Shown here piece after piece: positions 58,794-64,000 of a stretch of 64,000 nucleotides of DNA (position 1 is the first letter of the stretch; each line of letters begins with the position of its first letter). Source of the stretch: Sulfuritalea sp. Its GTDB lineage: Bacteria > Pseudomonadota > Gammaproteobacteria > Burkholderiales > Rhodocyclaceae. Below the pieces are notes generated by a model, which searched no databases, was not told where the DNA came from, and was given only the letters and a program-made list of their open reading frames with translations. The stretch lies in assembly GCA_016710465.1 (NCBI GenBank), contig JADJVS010000014.1:558001-622000 (forward strand). The letters run 5' to 3'. Position numbers and translations under genes: made by a program.

Positions 58794-60830
58794 ATGAAGA
58801 TTGTCCGGGTGGCCCTCGATGTGCCCTTGCCAAGGCTATTCGACTACCTGGCGCCGGATTCTGACGAAAGTGATATAGGTCGACGCGCCAACGTCCCGTT
58901 TGGCAGGGCTCTAAAGACCGGATTAGTAATGGGGTTTGCCGGCGCAAGCGCGCAACCGGCCGACAAGCTCAAGCCTGTGGCCGCCATCCTCAGGGACATG
59001 CCGGCTCTGCCGGCGGATTGGCTCGCGCTCTGCGAATTCTGTGCGCGCTATTACCAGACGCCCTTGGGCGAAGTGGCGAGCTTTGCGCTGCCGCCGATGT
59101 TGCGCAAGGGAAAGCTGCCGCGCATGCCCAAGACGCCGGCGTCCGGCCCGGCGCCAGCGCCGTCGGCAGGGGATGCGATCCGCGCTGCGGGTACCGCAAA
59201 CATTACTCCCGCGGTCGCGGTGGCCTTACCGCCATTGCTGCCCGCCCAGCAAGCCGCCGTCGATGAGATTGTCAGCGCCAGGGATTTCCGGACTTTCCTG
59301 CTCCATGGCGTGACCGGCAGCGGCAAGACCGAGGTGTACCTGCGTGCCATCGCCGAGGTGCTGGCTGGGGGCGGACAGGCGCTGATGCTGGTGCCGGAGA
59401 TCGCGCTCACCCCGCAGCTCGAAGGCCGCGTCGCGGCGCGCTTTCCGTCCGCGCACATCGTTTGCGCCAACAGTGGCATGGCCGATGCGGCGCGCGCCCG
59501 CGGCTTTCTCGACGCGCATGAGGGCCGCGCCGACATCGTGCTGGGCACCCGGCTCGCGGTGTTCATGCCCCTGCCGCGCCTGCGCCTGATCGTCGTCGAT
59601 GAAGAGCATGACGCCTCGTTCAAGCAGCAGGAGGGCCTGCGCTACTCGGCGCGCGATGTGGCGATCTGGCGCGCGCACCAACGCGACATTCCGATCGTGC
59701 TCGGTTCCGCCACGCCGTCGCTGGAGACCTTCCACCATGCCGGCAGCGGGCGCTACCGGATGCTTGAATTACCCAAGCGCGCGGTGGCTGAAGCGATGCC
59801 GGAGGTGCGCGTGATCGACACCCGGCGGCAGAAATTGCAAGAGGGCTTGAGCGCGGAACTGCTGGCGGCCCTCGCCTTGCGCCTGGAGCGCGGTGAGCAA
59901 AGCCTGGTTTTCCTCAACCGGCGCGGTTATGCGCCGGTGCTGGCCTGTCCGCCCTGCGGCTGGATCTCGCGCTGTCGGCGCTGCGCCGCCAATCTTGTGC
60001 TGCATCTGGCGGACAAGCGCCTGCGCTGCCACCACTGCGGCTTCGAAACGGGCATTCCGCGGGCCTGTCCCGATTGCGGCAACGTCGACCTGCTGCCCTT
60101 CGGCCGCGGTACCCAGCGTCTGGAAGCCATGCTCGTCGAGCGCTTCCCGCAGGCGCGTGTGCTGCGCATCGATCGCGATTCGGCGAGCACGCCGAAGAAA
60201 TGGCAGGCCTTGCTGGAAACCATCCATGCCGGCGGTGCCGACATCCTCGTTGGCACCCAGATGCTGGCCAAGGGCCACGACTTTCCGCGCCTGACCCTGG
60301 TCGGCGCGGTCGGCGCCGACGCCGCGCTGTTCGCCGCCGATTTCCGTGCCCCGGAACGGCTCTTCGCCCAGTTGATGCAGGTCGGCGGCCGCAGCGGGCG
60401 CGCCGAGTTGCCGGGTGAAGTGCTGATCCAGACCGAATACCCGGACCACGCGCTTTACCTGGCACTGGTCGAGCACGACTACGCGCGCTTCGCCGCGAGC
60501 CAACTGGACGAGCGGCGCATTGCCGGTTTCCCGCCCTTCAGTTCCCAGGCCATGCTGCGCGCCGAAGCGCGCGAGATGGCGCAGGCCCTCGACTTCCTCG
60601 CCGCCGCGCGCGCGGCGGCCGAGCCGCTGGCTGCCGGCGTCACGCTCTACGACCCGGTGCCGATGCGCCTGCAGCGGCTGATGACCCTGGAGCGCGGCCA
60701 ACTGCTGGTCGAGTCGCTCAAGCGCCCAGCGCTACAGGCCTTCCTTGCCCGGTGGATGGAGCGGCTTTACAGCTTGAAAATGCCCGCCGGCCTGCGCTGG
60801 CATCTGGACGTGGATCCGTTGGAGTTTTAG
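58794..60830 (+). CDS. priA: Primosomal replication protein N' (PriA helicase)
   Basis: 678 residues. Restarts collapsed replication forks. N-terminal DNA-binding domain, helicase motif I GVTGSGKTEVYL, DEEHDASFKQQEGLRYSARD (II), and zinc-binding cysteines CPPCGWISRCRRCAA and CHHCGFETGIPRACPDCG. Slightly shorter than E. coli PriA. The stop overlaps the convergent MFS gene by 4 bases. Confidence 0.95.
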   Translation: MKIVRVALDVPLPRLFDYLAPDSDESDIGRRANVPFGRALKTGLVMGFAGASAQPADKLKPVAAILRDMPALPADWLALCEFCARYYQTPLGEVASFALPPMLRKGKLPRMPKTPASGPAPAPSAGDAIRAAGTANITPAVAVALPPLLPAQQAAVDEIVSARDFRTFLLHGVTGSGKTEVYLRAIAEVLAGGGQALMLVPEIALTPQLEGRVAARFPSAHIVCANSGMADAARARGFLDAHEGRADIVLGTRLAVFMPLPRLRLIVVDEEHDASFKQQEGLRYSARDVAIWRAHQRDIPIVLGSATPSLETFHHAGSGRYRMLELPKRAVAEAMPEVRVIDTRRQKLQEGLSAELLAALALRLERGEQSLVFLNRRGYAPVLACPPCGWISRCRRCAANLVLHLADKRLRCHHCGFETGIPRACPDCGNVDLLPFGRGTQRLEAMLVERFPQARVLRIDRDSASTPKKWQALLETIHAGGADILVGTQMLAKGHDFPRLTLVGAVGADAALFAADFRAPERLFAQLMQVGGRSGRAELPGEVLIQTEYPDHALYLALVEHDYARFAASQLDERRIAGFPPFSSQAMLRAEAREMAQALDFLAAARAAAEPLAAGVTLYDPVPMRLQRLMTLERGQLLVESLKRPALQAFLARWMERLYSLKMPAGLRWHLDVDPLEF

Positions 60831-62008
60831 CGGCGCAGGTACCACAGCCAGCTTGCGGCCTGAGCCGCCAACAGCACGGCGAAGCTTGTCTGGTAGGCAT
60901 CGGCGGTGGCATGCCCGGCGGCACGCAGGGCATCGACACTGGCGCCAAAGCCCCACTGGATGAGGAAGGCGCCGAGGAAAACCATCAGGTTGAGCGCGGT
61001 GTTTACGCGTCCCGCCAGCTCGGGGCCGTAATTGGACTGAAGCAGCGCGTAGGCCAGGTTGCCGACCGAAAACACCAGACCGAGCGACAGCCACAGCAGC
61101 TCGCTGGGGCCGACGCCGATCACGATCAGGAAGCTTGCCAGCAAGCCCAGCCCCATGCCCCACTTGAGCAGCGTTTCCGGCCCCAGGCCACGCGCGGCCA
61201 GCGGCGTCACGCCGAAGGCGATGCCAAGGAATCCGGTGAGCATTCCGCCGGCCATCAGCAGCAGGTGATGGGCGGCGGCATCGCGCGTGAGACCGGAAAA
61301 GTTCATCAGCCAGGGCACGGCCCAAAGCCCTTGCAGGGCCATGAAACCGCCGATGATCAGCGTCGATTGCGGCGCATAGCGCCAGAAGGCGCGGCTGCGA
61401 AGGACGCCGACCAGGCCGGCAACCTGCTGGCGGAACGGCGTCTGGCTGGCGCCGACTGTCTTCTCCGGCGTGCCGAAGATGCCGGCGGCGACGGCCAGGC
61501 CGGCCACCGCCAGGGCAATGAACACGCCGCGCCAGCCGAACTGGGGGATCGCCCAGGACAGCGGCGTCGAGGCGGTCAGCGCGCCCAGCCCCCCGGCGGC
61601 CATGATCGCGGCGTTGAGCGAGGCCTGGCGTTCGATGCCGAACCACTGCCCAAAAGCCTTGAACGAGGCCATCAGGCAAGCCGAGACGCCAAGTCCGATC
61701 AGCGCGCGCGCGATGGCCAATTGGGTCAGCGAGCTGCCGACGGCGAACAGGGCGCAGCCGGCGGCGGCAATCAGCAGCAGGGTGGCCTCGACGCGACGGG
61801 CACCGTAGCGATCGAGTGCCAGGCCCAAGGGTAGTTGCACCGCGCCGAAGGCCAGCAGGTAGGCGCTGGTGAGCAAGCCGAGGTCGGCCGCCGAGACGCC
61901 GAGTTCGCGCGTCAGTTCCGGCGCGATGACGGCATTGACGTTGCGCAGGAAGTAGGAAAAGTAATAGCCCGCCGCAAACGGCAGGAAGACGCGCAGCCAC
62001 ATATTCAC
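60827..62008 (-). CDS. MFS transporter
   Basis: 393 residues with 12 predicted helices. FAAGYYFSYFLRNVNAVIAPELTRELG at the start and PLGLALDRYGARRVEA (loop 2-3 motif), typical of the glucarate/hexuronate-like or oxalate/nitrate branches. The GTG at 62008 overlaps the MOSC stop (GTGA). Substrate unknown. Confidence 0.88.
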   Translation of the reverse strand: MNMWLRVFLPFAAGYYFSYFLRNVNAVIAPELTRELGVSAADLGLLTSAYLLAFGAVQLPLGLALDRYGARRVEATLLLIAAAGCALFAVGSSLTQLAIARALIGLGVSACLMASFKAFGQWFGIERQASLNAAIMAAGGLGALTASTPLSWAIPQFGWRGVFIALAVAGLAVAAGIFGTPEKTVGASQTPFRQQVAGLVGVLRSRAFWRYAPQSTLIIGGFMALQGLWAVPWLMNFSGLTRDAAAHHLLLMAGGMLTGFLGIAFGVTPLAARGLGPETLLKWGMGLGLLASFLIVIGVGPSELLWLSLGLVFSVGNLAYALLQSNYGPELAGRVNTALNLMVFLGAFLIQWGFGASVDALRAAGHATADAYQTSFAVLLAAQAASWLWYLRR

Positions 62009-62688
62009 GGCAGATCCCCGTTCTGTCGCAGCCATTCCATCCGGCTGCGGATCTTGCGTACCCAGTCCGGCGCCAGTCCGGGTGCCGAGGCAAGTCGGTC
62101 GAGCAGCTCCAGCGCCGGGCGTTGTGCGCGCAGACCGCGATTGAAGCGCGCCAGGCTCACGGCGCCCGTGGGCCTTTCGAGGTGCAGCAGCGAGTCGCCA
62201 GCGGCGCATTCCCCAGGCGTCAGTACGCGGAAATACCAGCCGGCGATGCCGTGTTCGGCGACATGGGCCGCGACGCCCTCGACGCCGCAGCGGGCATCGA
62301 TTTTCCAGCAGGGGGTGCGCGGCTGCGCGACCTGCAGCCGGGCCGTGCCCAGCGCGAAAATGTCGCCGATGTGTGTGTCGACTTCGGTGAGGCCACGGGT
62401 CGAGAGGTTCTCGCCGAGCCCGCCGGGATGCAGGTTGCGCGCCTCGGGAAAGGCGCGGGCCAGCGCCTCGTAATGTTCCAGGGGGAACAGATGCACGGCC
62501 TTCTCCGGGCCGCCGTGGGCTCGCGGGTCGGCATGTTCGTCGCCAGCTATCCCGTCGCTGCCTATCACGCAGCGGCCCTCCAGCCGCTCCTTGGCGATCG
62601 CGCTGCCGCGGCTCTCGCCGGGCAGGAATCCGACGCGGCCGGTGAATATGTCGCCGACGATCACGGGTGCCGTCAGTTCCACAGCCAT
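62005..62688 (-). CDS. MOSC-domain protein
   Basis: 227 residues. HGGPEKAVHLFPLEHYEAL, GGLGENLSTRGLTE and PRTPCWKIDARCG (conserved MOSC Cys) place it with YiiM-type MOSC proteins, which need molybdenum cofactor and reduce N-hydroxylated bases or related compounds. Its 5' end overlaps the ROK gene by 16 bases. Confidence 0.92.
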   Translation of the reverse strand: MAVELTAPVIVGDIFTGRVGFLPGESRGSAIAKERLEGRCVIGSDGIAGDEHADPRAHGGPEKAVHLFPLEHYEALARAFPEARNLHPGGLGENLSTRGLTEVDTHIGDIFALGTARLQVAQPRTPCWKIDARCGVEGVAAHVAEHGIAGWYFRVLTPGECAAGDSLLHLERPTGAVSLARFNRGLRAQRPALELLDRLASAPGLAPDWVRKIRSRMEWLRQNGDLP

Positions 62689-63572
62689 GCGGCACCCCTC
62701 ACCCCCGACGAGTCGCCGTGGCGATGCTTGAGCAGCCGGGTGGCGACCTGGTCCGAAAAAACGTGTTCGCTCCACAGGTCCGGCACGTTCCGGTAAAGCC
62801 GGTCGATGTTGGACAGGCCACCGCCGAGCACAATGGCATCCGGATCGAGGATGTTGATCACCCCGGCCAGCGCCCGCGCCAGGCGTGCTTCGTAGCGCTT
62901 CAGCGTGGCATCGCAGTCCGCATCCCCGGCCGCCGCGCGCTGCGCAATCTCGGCCGCCGGAAAGTCGGCGCTGGTGATACGGCGATGATCCTTGCTCAGC
63001 CCAGGACCAGACAGATACAGCTCGATGCAAGCCGTTCGCCCGCAATAGCAGGCCTCACCGTGATCCTCGCCATGCAGCGGGTTGTGTCCCCATTCGCCGG
63101 CAATCGCGTTGGCGCCGGTCAGCACCCTGCCGTCGACCACGATACCGCCACCGACGCCGGTGCCGAGGATCACGCCGAACACCACGGAAGCGCCGACGCC
63201 CGCGCCATCGACGGCTTCGGAGAGTGCAAAACAATTGGCATCGTTGGCGATGCGCACTTCGCGCCGCAGCAGCGTTTCGAGGTCCTGCTTCAGCGGTTTG
63301 CCGATCAGGCAGGTGGAATTGGCGTTCTTGACCAGGCCGCTTACCCGCGACTCGGCGCCGGGTATGCCGATACCGACACTAGCCGCCGTAACGCCGGCGC
63401 GCCGGGACAAAACTTTCAGCTCGGCCGCCTCGACCAGGGCGGCCACCGCCTGCAGGGTGCCGACGTAGTCCCCGCGCGGCGTCGCCACGCGCTCGCGCAG
63501 CAGCATGGCACCGTCATCGCCGAAGCCGGCGATTTCGATCTTGCTGCCGCCGAGGTCCACTCCGAGGCGCAT
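62673..63572 (-). CDS. ROK-family sugar kinase
   Basis: 299 residues. LGVDLGGSKIEIAGFG is the phosphate-binding motif, GVILGTGVGGGIV the adenosine motif, and GEWGHNP...CYCGRTACIELYLSGPG gives the zinc ligands His and Cys. Similar to N-acetylglucosamine kinase NagK and fructokinase Mak; sequence alone does not decide the sugar. Confidence 0.9.
   Translation of the reverse strand: MRLGVDLGGSKIEIAGFGDDGAMLLRERVATPRGDYVGTLQAVAALVEAAELKVLSRRAGVTAASVGIGIPGAESRVSGLVKNANSTCLIGKPLKQDLETLLRREVRIANDANCFALSEAVDGAGVGASVVFGVILGTGVGGGIVVDGRVLTGANAIAGEWGHNPLHGEDHGEACYCGRTACIELYLSGPGLSKDHRRITSADFPAAEIAQRAAAGDADCDATLKRYEARLARALAGVINILDPDAIVLGGGLSNIDRLYRNVPDLWSEHVFSDQVATRLLKHRHGDSSGVRGAAWLWN
62963..62985 (+). 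repeat. Dispersed 23-bp motif, in the ROK kinase gene (antisense)
   Basis: AGTCGGCGC-N7-ACGGCGA; the gene reads it as RRITSADF. Confidence 0.8.
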
Positions 63573-63588
63573 CAGGCGTGGATCCCGC

Positions 63589-64000
63589 TCACTTGCCGAA
63601 CAATCCCTTCAACTTGTCCTTCACCTGGTCCTGGGCCTTGGCCTTGATCTCCTCCTTCTTTTCCTCGACCTTGGCTTTCGCCGCGTCCGCCACCAGGCCG
63701 CCCAGTTCCAGTTTGTAGGACAGGCTCGCGAAGGGCCCGCTGACTCGAACCGGCACGGTGAGCCCCTTCAGGTGTTCCAGCTCCTTGCCGCCCTGGCCGG
63801 CGCCGGTGGCCACGACGCTGGCCTTGGCCAGATAGTTCATCTGCCCGCCGCCGATGTCGATGTCGCCGGCGCCGGCCAGGCGCAGGAAGGGGGATTTCAT
63901 CGTCAAGTCGTCGTTGCGGGCGACGCCATGGGTGATCTTGAAGGAGGCCGCGAGTTCCGAGAAATCCGTCTTGTCGCCGGCCCTGGCCTGCTGCGTCGTG
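63589..64000 (-). CDS. AsmA-like protein, C-terminal fragment (runs off right edge)
   Basis: 137 codons of the end of an AsmA-family protein, beginning outside the window. LRLAGAGDIDIGGGQMNYLAKASV, GLTVPVRVSGPFASLSYKLEL match the AsmA C-terminal beta-rich domain of inner-membrane-anchored lipid-transfer proteins. Ends with a Lys-rich coil (AKAKVEEKKEEIKAKAQDQVKDKLKGLF). Confidence 0.9.
   Translation of the reverse strand, partial: TTQQARAGDKTDFSELAASFKITHGVARNDDLTMKSPFLRLAGAGDIDIGGGQMNYLAKASVVATGAGQGGKELEHLKGLTVPVRVSGPFASLSYKLELGGLVADAAKAKVEEKKEEIKAKAQDQVKDKLKGLFGK

Noticed and set aside
61435..61457. A further match to the 23-bp motif in the MFS gene, minus strand
   Set aside because: Left half perfect and spacing exact, but the right half reads ACGCCGT with two mismatches; kept out of the feature list.
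1..64000. tRNA, rRNA, CRISPR arrays, insertion sequences and prophage genes
   Set aside because: Searched by eye for T-loop sequences, regular spaced repeats, transposases and integrases; none seen.

Overview
The window is GC-rich, densely coding bacterial chromosome. Gene content and order suggest a betaproteobacterium close to Rhodocyclales/Sterolibacteriaceae; this is an inference from the proteobacterial-type gshA-gshB pair, metX-metW, the def-fmt-rsmB-DUF4390-ntrY-ntrX-trkA-trkH block beside lysM-dprA-smg-topB, and an O2-independent ubiquinone locus (ubiU-ubiV-ubiT) in a facultatively anaerobic style genome. No phage, insertion sequence, CRISPR array, rRNA or tRNA was seen.

Layout. 1-8.5 kb: start of polA, a LOG-family hydrolase, a DUF2782 protein, an orphan N6-adenine DNA methyltransferase, glutathione synthesis (gshA, gshB), apbE, and an incomplete phosphotransferase chain (EIIA, HPr, EI). 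8.5-10.4 kb: metX-metW behind a SAM-II riboswitch that is followed by an intrinsic terminator and a short leader ORF. 10.4-12.8 kb: small conserved genes. 12.8-22.3 kb: a tightly overlapping 12-gene leftward operon (glutathione peroxidase, folE2, a 39-aa membrane microprotein, FAD oxidoreductase, DUF1365, cyclopropane synthase, chalcone-isomerase-like protein, a frameshifted MFS permease, DUF3833 lipoprotein, SDR, SnoaL-like protein, methyltransferase), divergent from a B12-binding MerR photoreceptor of the LitR/CarH type. 23-25.5 kb: terC behind a yybP-ykoY (Mn2+) riboswitch, then PAP2 phosphatase and dgkA. 25.5-36 kb: nhaR, small unknown genes, a near-perfect OxyR box before an uncharacterised two-gene operon, a kinase, TetR/hydrolase, GNAT, oxyR, and the rubrerythrin / Fe-S protein / DUF3501 cluster, then a toxin-antitoxin pair between 100-bp direct repeats. 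37-39.6 kb: ubiUVT with an FNR site at -41.5. 39.7-50 kb: rubredoxin, rhlE, topB, smg, dprA, lysM, def, fmt, rsmB. 50-64 kb: ntrYX-like system, trkAH, hemE, a DnaA-box-rich gap, priA, an MFS permease, a MOSC protein, a ROK kinase and the end of an AsmA-like protein.

Two themes link the genes. One is redox and light stress: LitR operon, OxyR boxes, rubrerythrin, glutathione, manganese riboswitch. The other is life without oxygen: the FNR-controlled ubiUVT.

The most unusual signal belongs to no gene. A 23-bp bipartite motif, AGTCGGCGC-N7-ACGGCGA, occurs at least 16 times across the window with invariant spacing. It lies both between genes and inside genes, and inside genes it is read in several different frames, so the constraint acts on DNA rather than protein.
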